Counted from the stretch's first letter, positions 45,285 to 54,862 are shown. The stretch is DNA of 64,000 nucleotides from an uncultured archaeon (GCA_902386205.1 CABMIH010000077.1:20785-84784); one strand, 5' to 3'. The notes: generated by a model from the letters alone, not told the origin. A program made the numbers and translations.

Positions 45285-48200
45285 ATGCTCATCAAATCCG
45301 TAGAATTAAGGAATATCAAATCATACAGCAAAGAGAGCATCGACTTTTTTGAGGGGATCAACGGTATCTGCGGTGAGAACGGCCACGGAAAGACCACAAT
45401 ACTTGAAGCCATAGGTTATACACTGTTCGATTTCCTTCCTTTTGGCCATTCTGATTTCCTGAGGCACGGTGAAAAGTCAGGGTACGTGGCAGTCACTGTT
45501 GAAGGAAACGACGAAGTCGAATACATAATACACAGGAAAATCGGAAGTGGAAGCGACTATTTTGTAAGGACGCCGGTCAATGAAATAAAAGGAAAAAAAG
45601 ACGTCCTGGCATGGATTGCAGGAAACCTTTTCCAGAGCGTGAAATCTGAAGACGAACTGCCGGCCCTCTTTGAGAATGCCATAGGTGTTCCCCAGGGGAC
45701 ATTTACAACATCTTTCCTAGAGACCGTAAAAGCAAGAAAAATGATCTTCGATAATATCCTGAGAGTTGAGGAATACCAGGTTGCGTATGCCAACATGCTC
45801 CCTGTCATAAATGCGATCAAAAAAGAGATCGATTCGCTTGAGAGGGATATCATACCGCTTCGGACCCGCACCGAGAATTATCCTGAATTGAAAAAAGAGA
45901 AGGAGTCCATGCAAATTGAGATTGACAGTTTAAGGGCACAGAGCCAGAAAATAAAGATCGATATTTCATCTCTAACAAAGAAAAAAGAAGATCTGTCGGC
46001 TAAAAAATCCCGGATCGATGCCCTCAATTCACAGATAAACAGTGAACGTGTCCGTATCGAGGGGCTTGGAAAACAACTGGAAAAAGCACGATCCGACCTT
46101 GCCAGGGCAGAATCGGCAAGAAAAATCATGGACTCACTTGAACCTGTTGAAGAGGAGTTCAAAAAAGAAAAAGAAAGGCAGAAAGGTTTGAATACCGCAC
46201 GGCTAAAAAGGGATAAATTAAAAAATGATATTGCAAAAGTCGAATTAAATATCGCAGGCCTGCTTGAAAAGCTCAAACGTTCATCGCAACTCGCAAACGA
46301 GAACGCGGAACTTGAGGAGCACAAAAAACTCCTTGCCCCGAAAGTTGAAAACGCGCACAGGCTTGAAGATTCCATACGCGAACTTCAAAAGGAACTGAGA
46401 GAGCCGATGGCTGAAATAATATCGCACCTTTTGAATCTTCGGGAAAAAGAAAAACGCATTGAAGACATCAAACGCGAGATAGAAGAACAGGAACTCAAAA
46501 TATCTGCCCTCCTGCCTCTCAGGGAAAAGCAACTGGAACTTGAGGCTAAAATAAATGAATCAAAGGATATCGTGCTTTCTCTTGTTGCACTGTCATCTGA
46601 GATCAAAATTTTAAAGAAAAAAGAGTTACAGGCTGGAAAACTGCGGGATGAGATATCTCTCTTCACATCCAGGAAAGAAAATCTTATACCCCTGGTCGCA
46701 AAGCAAAAGGAGCTTGAGGAGGAGATTAAAACTCTTTCGAACCTGCTGGATTCTCTTTCCCAGCTTGGTTTTGAACTGAGACAGGCGCTTGAAAAAGAAG
46801 AGCGCTTAAGGATCATATCCTCGGAAATCCGTGAGCTTGAGAAGAGTATAACTGCATTGTCTCCTTCTATCGAAAAACAAAAAGCGCTTGAAGGAAGAAA
46901 GCAGGAGTTAAGCCAACAGCAGGCTACTGTGAAAACCCAGCTCGAACAAATAAGAAGCAACATGAAACTTGCCGGGACAGGGGGCCTGTGCCCGGTTTTT
47001 AGCGGGATCAAATGTTCCTCTGTCAGTGATTTTAGCAAATATTTCAATGATGAGATCAATTTAAGGAATAACAGGTTAAAGGAGTTAGACGAACAGTTAA
47101 AACTGGTGTCTGAAGAACTCAAATGTCTCAATGATCCCATAAAACAGCAAGAAGAAAAAGTTGTGCTTATAAGTTCAAAGAAAAAAGACCTTACAGCCTA
47201 CGAAGGCGTGGCTGAGGAGGTTGAATCATGCAGGGTGAAAATAAAAGCCCTTGTCCTGTCTTATCCATCGTCCGGCATTTCAACAGGCAGTGAGGAGGAG
47301 CGAAGAACGATAGCCAGGAAGCTGAATTCAGAAAAGGCTGAGAGTGAAAAACTGAAGGGACCTGTCAGGGAGGCAGAAAGCATTGAGGCCCTGATTAAAT
47401 CAAAAAACGCAGATCTGGAGGAGTTCTCATCTCTTCCCGGTGAAATTAATGGATTGAAAGAAAAGATAAATCAAATGAATGACAGGTTCGGGCCGGACCT
47501 TGGTATCAATAATATCGATAACCATATAGACATCCTTAATTCTGAAATAAATTCCCTGGAGAAGTCTCTAAAAGAATTAAAAGACCCATCCAGGCAGGTA
47601 GATATGATCAGGTCATTTATTGAATCCAGGAAAGCGGACATAGAATCCCTGAAAAACGTCCCTTTGATGATATCGTCATGCCTGGAACAGCTTGATGAAC
47701 TCAATAGTAAGTTCCATTTAAAAGAAAAATTGCTGGGAGATAAGGACGAACTCCTGCTGGCAGATGACTTGGTCGAGAACAAAAAGTCCCAACTTAAGGA
47801 ATTGAATTCACCTGAAAAAGAATTGGAATCCTTAAACGGCATTATCAAGAAAAATGCCAGGGAGCTCAAAACGCTTGAAAAAACTCCCGAACTTCTGGAA
47901 TCGGTCAGGAATGAAAAACAAAAAATCGAGTCTGATCTCCTGAAATTCAAGGGGCTTGATGAGACGATCGCGTCCCTTGAAGAAAAAATAGCAGGGCTTG
48001 AACCCGAACATAACAAGTATTTACAGTCCCTCCCTCTTGCATCAAAAATCGATGAATACGCCAGAGAGTGCGGGAATTTTGAAAAAAACATGGCACTTGT
48101 CAACACTGCCCTGAATGAATTAATCCTGAACCAGGAAGCGCTATTAAAAGAATACAGCGAGGTTGACCTGAACGACACGATATTACAACTTGAGGAACTC

Positions 48201-48815
48201 GGAAAAACCGCAAGTGCAGTCGCAGAGGCATTGAAGGGAAAAAGCAAGAACCTGGAAAAACTTGCCCGGGAACTTGCAGGAATGGAGAAAGACCTGCATA
48301 AAATAACAGATATCGAGAAAAGACTTGAAAACGAGAAGGACTTTTTATTCTTCTCAAATTTTATCCGGGATACAATAAAGAACTCATCAGAGTTCGTGAT
48401 CAATGAATTTATCGGGGAGATAAGCATCGAGGCCAGCAATATCTACTGCGAGATCATGGATGACTACAGCTCGTCTCTCAGGTGGACAAATGATTATGAT
48501 ATCGAGATCGAGTCGGCAGGAGAGATCAACTCGTTCAAACAGTTAAGCGGCGGGGAACGCATGAGCGCGGCGCTGGCAGTTCGCCTTGCACTTTTAAAGG
48601 TCACGTCGAATTGTGATTTTGTGTTCCTTGACGAGCCAACGCAGAACATGGACGAGGCAAGGCGGGAAAATCTCTCAGAACAAATAACCAATATAAAAGG
48701 CTTCAAACAGGTGTTCGTTATATCCCACGACGATACGTTCAATGAAAAATACGCTCATGTGGTGAAAATCCAGAAGACCGACGGCGAAAGCAGGGTTGTG
48801 CCATGCTCGACTTAA
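45285..48815 (+). CDS. rad50: DNA repair ATPase Rad50 with non-canonical hook
   Basis: 1176 residues, much longer than the ~880-900 of most archaeal Rad50. Walker A 'GENGHGKTT', a very long coiled coil (~170-1050), signature 'LSGGERMSAAL' and Walker B 'FVFLDEPTQNMD' are intact. The usual zinc hook C-x2-C at the coil apex is missing; instead Cys569 and Cys577 lie in 'GGLCPVFSGIKCSS' (C-x7-C), near the middle of the chain. This spacing resembles the apex of some bacterial SbcC proteins and may bind metal differently. The ATPase heads bind Mre11 and DNA ends. The next gene, nurA, overlaps the rad50 end by 13 bases. Confidence 0.93.
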   Translation: MLIKSVELRNIKSYSKESIDFFEGINGICGENGHGKTTILEAIGYTLFDFLPFGHSDFLRHGEKSGYVAVTVEGNDEVEYIIHRKIGSGSDYFVRTPVNEIKGKKDVLAWIAGNLFQSVKSEDELPALFENAIGVPQGTFTTSFLETVKARKMIFDNILRVEEYQVAYANMLPVINAIKKEIDSLERDIIPLRTRTENYPELKKEKESMQIEIDSLRAQSQKIKIDISSLTKKKEDLSAKKSRIDALNSQINSERVRIEGLGKQLEKARSDLARAESARKIMDSLEPVEEEFKKEKERQKGLNTARLKRDKLKNDIAKVELNIAGLLEKLKRSSQLANENAELEEHKKLLAPKVENAHRLEDSIRELQKELREPMAEIISHLLNLREKEKRIEDIKREIEEQELKISALLPLREKQLELEAKINESKDIVLSLVALSSEIKILKKKELQAGKLRDEISLFTSRKENLIPLVAKQKELEEEIKTLSNLLDSLSQLGFELRQALEKEERLRIISSEIRELEKSITALSPSIEKQKALEGRKQELSQQQATVKTQLEQIRSNMKLAGTGGLCPVFSGIKCSSVSDFSKYFNDEINLRNNRLKELDEQLKLVSEELKCLNDPIKQQEEKVVLISSKKKDLTAYEGVAEEVESCRVKIKALVLSYPSSGISTGSEEERRTIARKLNSEKAESEKLKGPVREAESIEALIKSKNADLEEFSSLPGEINGLKEKINQMNDRFGPDLGINNIDNHIDILNSEINSLEKSLKELKDPSRQVDMIRSFIESRKADIESLKNVPLMISSCLEQLDELNSKFHLKEKLLGDKDELLLADDLVENKKSQLKELNSPEKELESLNGIIKKNARELKTLEKTPELLESVRNEKQKIESDLLKFKGLDETIASLEEKIAGLEPEHNKYLQSLPLASKIDEYARECGNFEKNMALVNTALNELILNQEALLKEYSEVDLNDTILQLEELGKTASAVAEALKGKSKNLEKLARELAGMEKDLHKITDIEKRLENEKDFLFFSNFIRDTIKNSSEFVINEFIGEISIEASNIYCEIMDDYSSSLRWTNDYDIEIESAGEINSFKQLSGGERMSAALAVRLALLKVTSNCDFVFLDEPTQNMDEARRENLSEQITNIKGFKQVFVISHDDTFNEKYAHVVKIQKTDGESRVVPCST

Positions 48816-49951
48816 AAAGCATCTCAGACCAGTTCGATGAAAGGCTTTCTGCAATAAAATCTTATGATGCCGAGCGCTCGGAATTAACCCTGGAATACAG
48901 GCGCGAACTTGAAAAACTGAAGGTTATCGACCTTAAATCCAATGATACATTTTCTTCATACAGCGGGGCTAAATTCCTTGAGCCCGGAAAGCTTATCCGG
49001 CCTTTTTCTTTTAACTGGAAGAACAGGCATGAATCCATGCAATGGGTTGACTCAGTGCTTTCAGGCATTGCAGTCGGGGCGGTTGACGGAAGCCAGATAT
49101 ATTCGGATAAGAACTACGAGATACCCCTGGCAGTCTTACAGACTTCTCGCATATTCAACAGGCATACCGACGATGGCGATCATAAACAGGAAATAGAAGC
49201 GACGATCATCACTCCCGATGAATTCGAGGAGGCAAGCGTATATTCATTCGGGAGAGAATATGTCGATGCGCGGCGGTTTACAATGGAATGTGAAAGTATC
49301 GTGCGCCTCATGAAAGGGCATGAAAAGCTTTATGTGTTGCTGGATGGCGCGCTCATCCTTTCCCATGTGAACGTGTTGAACACGAACATCCGGAAAATCT
49401 ACATCAATGCGATTATGAAGTTGCTTGAGGCTTCGGAGAAAACCCGCAATCCGGTTATCGGTTTCATAGATACCACAATGCCCAGGGACATTACGCTTAT
49501 GATGCATTTCCTTTTTGGATTAAAAAAAAGCAAGCTCTCAGACACGCATCTTTTTTCAAACCTGTCGTGGGGTGAAAGAACCGCTGCCTTTATCAGCGAC
49601 AGGGATGACAGGCGCGGTGAGGAGGCTAAGTCCGTCCTTGATAACTACGGCAGGTTCAGGAACGAGATTGCATTTTTTTACATGAGGACAAGCAATGGTC
49701 TTCCTGCACGCGTGGAATTTCCATCATGGGTTCATGAAGAAGGTATAGTCGATAAGATCGCAGACATTATCAGGGCAGAATGTATTATTCGCGGTAATTA
49801 TCCCGATATATTGATGCGGGCGCATGACGCCGCTGTGATCAGAACGAACGAACATGACCTTTTTTACGGGATGCTTGAGAGTTTCTGCAAGGCGCATGGG
49901 ATCAGGATTAATAAGAGTGCCAAACATTTTCATAAAACGATGAAAAGGTGA
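48803..49951 (+). CDS. nurA: NurA 5'-3' nuclease
   Basis: 382 residues. The NurA domain starts at 'GAVDGSQIYSDKNYEIPLAV', where Asp of 'VDGS' is the first catalytic metal ligand; 'YVLLDGALIL' and 'VIGFIDTTMPRD' carry later acidic residues. NurA is a ring-shaped nuclease driven by HerA, and the pair resects DNA ends after Mre11-Rad50. Translation is probably coupled to rad50 through the 13-base overlap. Confidence 0.9.
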   Translation: MLDLKSISDQFDERLSAIKSYDAERSELTLEYRRELEKLKVIDLKSNDTFSSYSGAKFLEPGKLIRPFSFNWKNRHESMQWVDSVLSGIAVGAVDGSQIYSDKNYEIPLAVLQTSRIFNRHTDDGDHKQEIEATIITPDEFEEASVYSFGREYVDARRFTMECESIVRLMKGHEKLYVLLDGALILSHVNVLNTNIRKIYINAIMKLLEASEKTRNPVIGFIDTTMPRDITLMMHFLFGLKKSKLSDTHLFSNLSWGERTAAFISDRDDRRGEEAKSVLDNYGRFRNEIAFFYMRTSNGLPARVEFPSWVHEEGIVDKIADIIRAECIIRGNYPDILMRAHDAAVIRTNEHDLFYGMLESFCKAHGIRINKSAKHFHKTMKR

Positions 49952-49955
49952 TTCG

Positions 49956-50471
49956 ATGGTATTAGGAGATATAATAAGGGTCGAAGATGCAAACACATAC
50001 GTTGTGAAAATACCGCCGGATGCTCCCAGGGAGCGCATTGGCAGGTTCGTGAAAATAAGAACGGATGACAGGGTCATAGTGGGTGTGATAAAAAACATCA
50101 CGCATTCGATAAGGGAAGAACTGATCCCCTATATCGAGCCTGGCATGCAGCCAAAGTATGCGCCTTTTAATGAGGATTTCAGGGAAAGCTATTATGTCAT
50201 ACACGGCCTCGGTATAATGCGTGATGGGGTCATAAAATATGAGATCGATTCCCCGCCGGATGCCAGGGACAGTATTGAAGTTTTAAGTCCTGCCGAGCTA
50301 AAGGAATTCCATACCATTGACAATAAGCCAAGTATAGCGTATTTCAACGCCAACAGGGATGCACTTGATAAGAAAGTCCTCATCGGGATGCTCGATCAGG
50401 TTGAAGCGAACTATCCGGAATGTAATATGATGCTGAAGCTTGTCAGAAAATATATTGTGAGGGGAAAATGA
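49956..50471 (+). CDS. Stand-alone HAS-barrel-like protein of the HerA-NurA operon
   Basis: 171 residues between nurA (four bases) and herA (four-base overlap). The N-terminal ~60 residues 'GDIIRVEDANTYVVKIPPDA', 'RIGRFVKIRTDDRVIVGVI' have the beta pattern of the HAS barrel that normally begins HerA and F1-ATPase subunits. The C-terminal half is helical, with 'GMLDQVEANYPECNMMLKLV'. Because HerA here has its own N-terminal barrel, this could be an extra adaptor between NurA and HerA. No named family recognised. Confidence 0.7.
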   Translation: MVLGDIIRVEDANTYVVKIPPDAPRERIGRFVKIRTDDRVIVGVIKNITHSIREELIPYIEPGMQPKYAPFNEDFRESYYVIHGLGIMRDGVIKYEIDSPPDARDSIEVLSPAELKEFHTIDNKPSIAYFNANRDALDKKVLIGMLDQVEANYPECNMMLKLVRKYIVRGK

Positions 50472-52036
50472 TCGGGACTGTAAGCTTTAGCGATGAGGAG
50501 GGGTTCACATTTATCTCATGTGAGAGGTTCCCGAAAGGGATGTTCGTATGTTATGCCGATGTCGGGACAAAAATCCTTTGCAGGGTAAAACATGCGGAAC
50601 CTTTGAAAAGATATCCCGAGGAGTTCCTCATGGATGTCAGGCTGCCCGCGGATGATATTTCTGCGTTCTACGGGCTTGATCCCCTCGATTTTAAGTATTT
50701 TTCCTACTCGGCCTCGGTCATAGGTTATTTTGACGCTGCAATGGGTGAGTTCATAAATCCGAGGACAAACCCTTCCTGCGGGCAGAAAATAGAACTTGCA
50801 GGTAAGGATATCCTGAAAGATATAAGTAAAATGCAGGAAGGTTCAAGGGGCTCGGCATTTATGGGAACTGTCCTTGGAGGGGACACAGGGATCGTATTAT
50901 CGGTACGCGACCTTGTAAGCCAGCATGTGTCTGTCATCGCTTCCACGGGAGCCGGGAAATCATATACCGTAGGGGTCCTGGTCGAAGAATTGCTGAAGCC
51001 CCAGAACATGGCACCGGTCCTGGTTTTTGACCCGCATGGGGAATATTCTTCGCTTGGTGAAATATCAAACATGCCAGGGTGCACTACTCCTTCCTACCGC
51101 CCAAAGGTAAAAACCGTGAAACCAGAAAATGTGAAAATAAGGATCAGTGACCTTCTGGTCAGCGATTTTATCAGCATAATGGACGACGGAACCATGTCCG
51201 ATAAGATGAAGACGCTTTTCAGGTCTGCATACCACAATCTCAAGAACAGCAAAAAGAAGCAGTTCACGCGCAACGAGCTCCGGGGCGAGATCGAGGCGCT
51301 GCGGGACTCAAATAACGAGCCTACGATAGAAGGCATTCTCTGGAGGTTCGGGAAACTTTACGCGAACATATTCGATGATTTCCAGACCATCCCGCTTGCC
51401 GAGTATTTCAGGGTCGGCCAGCTCACGATAATGGATGTTTCAGGGATAGAGGAAACATTCCAGCAGTTGATAGCATCGGTCATGCTGCGCCGGTTGTTTG
51501 ATGCGAGGGAGGGCACGGAGAACAACAGGTATAACGAATCCCATGTGGACAAGTTCCTTCCCTACCCCGTGTTCGTGGTCATCGAAGAGGCGCACAGGTT
51601 CGCACCCCACAGCGGCGAGGCAAAGTCAAAGAGCATCCTCAAGACGATCTTATCTGAGGGCAGGAAATTCGGTATCGGGATATGCATGGTCTCACAGCGG
51701 CCGAGCAAGCTGGATGCCGATTCGCTCTCGCAGTGCATGACCCAGATAACTATGCGGATAATCAATCCGGCGGACCAGCAGCAGATAGCCCAGAGCATTG
51801 AATCTGCAAGCAGGGATTTGATTTCAGAGCTTCCCTCGCTTGCGAAGGGGCAGGCGATAATCTCCGGGGTGGCGATAAATACTCCAACGATTGTGAGGAT
51901 ACGGAAGAGGCTTACGAGTGATGCTAAGGGGAGGAGCAAGGATGCTCCGGCGCTGTGGGAGGCAGAGAGGAAGTATGAGGAGAAGCATGAGAGGGCTGAG
52001 GTGAGGGCGGATGAGGAGATGGAGGTGGGGGTGTGA
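50468..52036 (+). CDS. herA: HerA bipolar DNA translocase
   Basis: 522 residues. A short N-terminal barrel (~1-60) precedes the RecA/FtsK-like core. Walker A is 'ASTGAGKSYTVGVL', Walker B 'VFVVIEEAHRFAP', and the sensor and arginine-finger region 'MCMVSQRPSKLD'-like 'ICMVSQRPSKLDADSLSQC'. The hexamer pumps DNA into NurA. The last ~30 codons are very charged, and their DNA is duplicated at 52917-53008. Cytoplasmic. Confidence 0.93.
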   Translation: MIGTVSFSDEEGFTFISCERFPKGMFVCYADVGTKILCRVKHAEPLKRYPEEFLMDVRLPADDISAFYGLDPLDFKYFSYSASVIGYFDAAMGEFINPRTNPSCGQKIELAGKDILKDISKMQEGSRGSAFMGTVLGGDTGIVLSVRDLVSQHVSVIASTGAGKSYTVGVLVEELLKPQNMAPVLVFDPHGEYSSLGEISNMPGCTTPSYRPKVKTVKPENVKIRISDLLVSDFISIMDDGTMSDKMKTLFRSAYHNLKNSKKKQFTRNELRGEIEALRDSNNEPTIEGILWRFGKLYANIFDDFQTIPLAEYFRVGQLTIMDVSGIEETFQQLIASVMLRRLFDAREGTENNRYNESHVDKFLPYPVFVVIEEAHRFAPHSGEAKSKSILKTILSEGRKFGIGICMVSQRPSKLDADSLSQCMTQITMRIINPADQQQIAQSIESASRDLISELPSLAKGQAIISGVAINTPTIVRIRKRLTSDAKGRSKDAPALWEAERKYEEKHERAEVRADEEMEVGV

Positions 52037-52059
52037 TATAATAGCAAAAGCGACTAATC

Positions 52060-52434
52060 TCATTCTGCAACCAATGTTTTTTTAATGAAATCCATAAAAT
52101 ATTCCATCTGCATTTCAGGCGTGGATGGCATATTGCTTTCAAAAACGTTTCTCTCATATCTATCATGAAAGTGATGCGGGAATGTAGTTACATTCTCCCA
52201 TGCTCGATGAGGTGCGTTGTCAAAACGATACAGTGTACCATCAATTTCGAGTCTGTCCCAATGGTAAGAATATTTACCAGAAGCTGAAAGCCAAATATCC
52301 GCAAAACTCCCATCAACGATCTCAATCCTCAATTTAGCAGGTTCACCCGAAGGGAGTTTTATTATCCTAGTTTCAAGAACAACTTCCTTGAACCGTTTCG
52401 CAATTGATTCAAGATTCAGATATGTTTCCCACAT
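52060..52434 (-). CDS. TumE-like toxin (DUF6516)
   Basis: 124 residues. 'LEIDGTLYRFDNAPH' and 'TTFPHHFHDRYERNVFES' are the conserved features of the TumE toxin family (aspartate-histidine cluster). The gene overlaps the preceding small antitoxin-like gene by 26 bases on the same strand. The toxin is expected to stop growth when unpaired; the biochemical target is not established as far as I know. Convergent with herA. Confidence 0.75.
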   Translation of the reverse strand: MWETYLNLESIAKRFKEVVLETRIIKLPSGEPAKLRIEIVDGSFADIWLSASGKYSYHWDRLEIDGTLYRFDNAPHRAWENVTTFPHHFHDRYERNVFESNMPSTPEMQMEYFMDFIKKTLVAE

Positions 52435-52714
52435 GCGTCAGTTCTATTTTTAATTTGTTTATCGAGTTCTCAAGATTTTCCAGAGTTATCAGGTCTTCCC
52501 AGCCAGGATGCTCGGGTATTGAGCCATCCTTCACTTTCTTTTCAAATTCGTCCAGAGAAGATATTTTGTATCTTGACATTATTTCCATTCTATCTCTCAT
52601 GCAGGCTCTTATTCTGGATTTGACGTATTCTATAATGCCCTCTCTGATAAGAGCCTCTTCATTTATTCCAAGATCTTTTGATAGATGCTTGACTGCTTCA
52701 TCTGTACTCATCAT
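52409..52714 (-). CDS. Putative antitoxin partner of the TumE-like toxin
   Basis: 101 residues from the preferred ATG ('MMSTDEAVKHLSKDLGINEE'); an earlier in-frame start at 52756 is possible. Mostly helical and charged, with 'YKISSLDEFEKKVKDGSIPE' typical of antitoxins that accompany small helical toxins. It overlaps and precedes the TumE-like gene, the normal order for type II pairs. No HTH is obvious. Confidence 0.65.
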   Translation of the reverse strand: MMSTDEAVKHLSKDLGINEEALIREGIIEYVKSRIRACMRDRMEIMSRYKISSLDEFEKKVKDGSIPEHPGWEDLITLENLENSINKLKIELTHVGNISES

Positions 52715-52756
52715 GGAGTTTCTCTCCAATATCGATATTTTAAAATTCTTTTGCAA

Positions 52757-53143
52757 TGTATTTAAAGATGATGTATTTTGTCAGAAAGATGCTAATGCTG
52801 ACTAACGAAACCATTGAATTCAGGAAGGATTAAGCCGTGAAAAGCTTAAAAATAACTAAAACGGTTGATTGGAAGCAAATAGAGCTCTTTGCAGGTCATG
52901 AAGCAGGGATTCATAGCACCTGCGCTGTGGGCGGCGCAGAGGAAGTATGAGGAGAAGCATGAGAGGGGTTGAAGTGAGGGCGGATGAGGAGATGGATGTG
53001 GGGGTGTGACAGTTTATAATAAGGTTAAGTGATTAAAATGGATTTGCTATTAATATCTAATCTGGGACATCCGATGAATGCTCGGATCTATGATATTCAA
53101 ACTTTAAAAAGAAACCGAAGAGTTCAAATGATAATTATACATA
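52757..53143. other. Intergenic region with herA-tail duplication
   Basis: Contains a short open stretch from GTG ~52837 ('VKSLKITKTVDWKQIELFAG') with no recognised family, followed by the duplicated end of herA and about 130 bases of AT-rich leader for the GHKL gene. No other gene is seen. Confidence 0.4.
52917..53008 (+). repeat. Displaced duplicate of the 3' end of herA
   Basis: Nearly identical to 51944-52036, the last ~30 codons of herA. Both share 'GAGGAAGTATGAGGAGAAGC', 'GTGAGGGCGGATGAGGAGAT' and the terminal 'GTGGGGGTGTGA'. The copy is about 0.97 kb downstream, beyond the toxin-antitoxin pair, and has lost the reading frame through small changes. Confidence 0.8.
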
Positions 53144-53152
53144 TTGGCTATT

Positions 53153-54862
53153 ATGACTCAAATTCAAATTGATAATTTTTTAAATCCAGGGCTTGAACAG
53201 ATTAGACAGAGTATTCGAGATATTGATGACAGTTATAACAATGATTGGGATATTCTCGCAGAATTATGTCAAAATTCAGTTGATGCAATTAGAAAATCAG
53301 TTGTTGAAGAAGGGATCATAAAATTAGAGATTGATGCACAAAGAAAGTCAATCAAAATCTATGATAATGGTATTGGAATACACCCTTCAAAATTGGCATA
53401 TTTATTGAAACCTTTTTCAACTGATAAAAGAGATGATCCTGAAACAATTGGAGAAAAAGGAGTCGGCTTAACATATGTCATGTTTTCAGGGAATAAATTT
53501 ATTATAAAATCAGGTACCGATCAAGGAGTAGGAAAAGGAACAATAAGAAATGCATATACTTGGAAGCAAAGAGATGATGAAGAAATATTGAATCTTGAAT
53601 TTGAAGATTTAACAGAAGATTTTAAAGGAACAGAAGTTATTATAGAAGCAATTCAAAATACAACAATTTTTGAACTTAATTTTAAACAGTTAGAATTCAT
53701 ACTAAGGACTAAAACCGCATTAGGGAGCACAAAATCAATTTGGGAAACTGATCGAAACATTAATATTGAATTAGTATATAAAGATGTTAATGGTGATATT
53801 AATAGAACTGATTTGCCATTCCAATATTGGTTAGTCTATGAGAATTTACCCCCTACTGCAAAAATTAATTATGATGAATTTACTAATTATGCCATTGAAT
53901 CAGATAGAACTGATTTAGAAAAAAGAAATAAATTACGAGATAAGGTAATTTTTAAGATTGGAAAATATGTTCATAATAATGTAAAAGAAATTAAGTACGT
54001 TGCTTGTTTTGTCCCAAAAAGAAATGTTTGGAATAAAATTTCAGTATATAATGGATTATGTACTGAGGAACAACTTGAAAATGAAAACTGGATTGAAAAT
54101 TTTGGATATGTAAAATTCATGAGTGGCATCTTTAGTTCTATAAAGGGTATGCCAACAGGTATTGTCACAGATCACCCATTAACAGGGTATGCTGGTTATT
54201 GGGCAAATTTATTTATTTTATTTGAGGATTCCTCATTAAAATTTGATATTGGAAGAAAATCATTACACGGACGACAAGCAAAAATTTTGAAAGATTATGC
54301 TAAAATGATATTTAATGACTATTTAAGAAGTATTGTTAAATATATTTCAGGTGAACCTGAACCAACTACTGAATGGGATAGGGATGAAGCTTTTGAAGAG
54401 ATTGAAAGCATGTTGGATCTTGATGCAAAAGAAATAAAATTTAGGAAAAATCCCAAAGATCAAGAAGCAAGCGTTGCAGCATTATTTTTTGAATGTATTG
54501 GTAATGGGAAAATTTCGGATATAATTCCCCTATACGCAGGATATAGAGGTAAGTATGATTTATATGCTAAATGGGGTCGAAAAAAGTTAGTAATTGAATT
54601 TAAGTCTAGGTTGAAAAATATTATCAAAGATTTCAATGATGCTCAAAAACTATTTGATGAAATTGATTGTATTATCTGTTGGGATGTATCTGATGAAGAT
54701 AGAGATATGCTAAGAACCCGTTTGGGCATAGAAATTGAAGAGATTGCACCTAACATATTATCACAACGCACTCAAACAATTCCCCATTCGACACATAAAC
54801 TCCTTCTATCAGGCTTTACTAAGCCAATATATATTTTGGACTTAAAAAAAATATTAGAGTGA
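53153..54862 (+). CDS. GHKL ATPase fused to a PD-(D/E)XK-like nuclease domain
   Basis: 569 residues from ATG 53153; a TTG nine bases earlier is less likely. The N-terminal ATPase has the Bergerat motifs: N-box 'ELCQNSVDAIR' (Asn41), G1 'DNGIGI' (71-76) and G2 'GEKGVGLTY' (100-108). A middle transducer-like region follows (~200-400). The C-terminal domain has 'GKYDLYAKWGRKKLVIEFKS' with Asp469 and Glu482-x-Lys484, a nuclease-type core. This MORC/HSP90-like ATPase-plus-nuclease layout is known from predicted conflict (anti-phage) systems. Very low G+C compared with flanking genes suggests transfer. No partner is identified. Confidence 0.8.
   Translation: MTQIQIDNFLNPGLEQIRQSIRDIDDSYNNDWDILAELCQNSVDAIRKSVVEEGIIKLEIDAQRKSIKIYDNGIGIHPSKLAYLLKPFSTDKRDDPETIGEKGVGLTYVMFSGNKFIIKSGTDQGVGKGTIRNAYTWKQRDDEEILNLEFEDLTEDFKGTEVIIEAIQNTTIFELNFKQLEFILRTKTALGSTKSIWETDRNINIELVYKDVNGDINRTDLPFQYWLVYENLPPTAKINYDEFTNYAIESDRTDLEKRNKLRDKVIFKIGKYVHNNVKEIKYVACFVPKRNVWNKISVYNGLCTEEQLENENWIENFGYVKFMSGIFSSIKGMPTGIVTDHPLTGYAGYWANLFILFEDSSLKFDIGRKSLHGRQAKILKDYAKMIFNDYLRSIVKYISGEPEPTTEWDRDEAFEEIESMLDLDAKEIKFRKNPKDQEASVAALFFECIGNGKISDIIPLYAGYRGKYDLYAKWGRKKLVIEFKSRLKNIIKDFNDAQKLFDEIDCIICWDVSDEDRDMLRTRLGIEIEEIAPNILSQRTQTIPHSTHKLLLSGFTKPIYILDLKKILE

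Noticed and set aside
47471..48439. 322-codon open frame on the minus strand inside rad50
   Set aside because: Serine- and phenylalanine-rich antisense shadow of the coiled-coil coding sequence.
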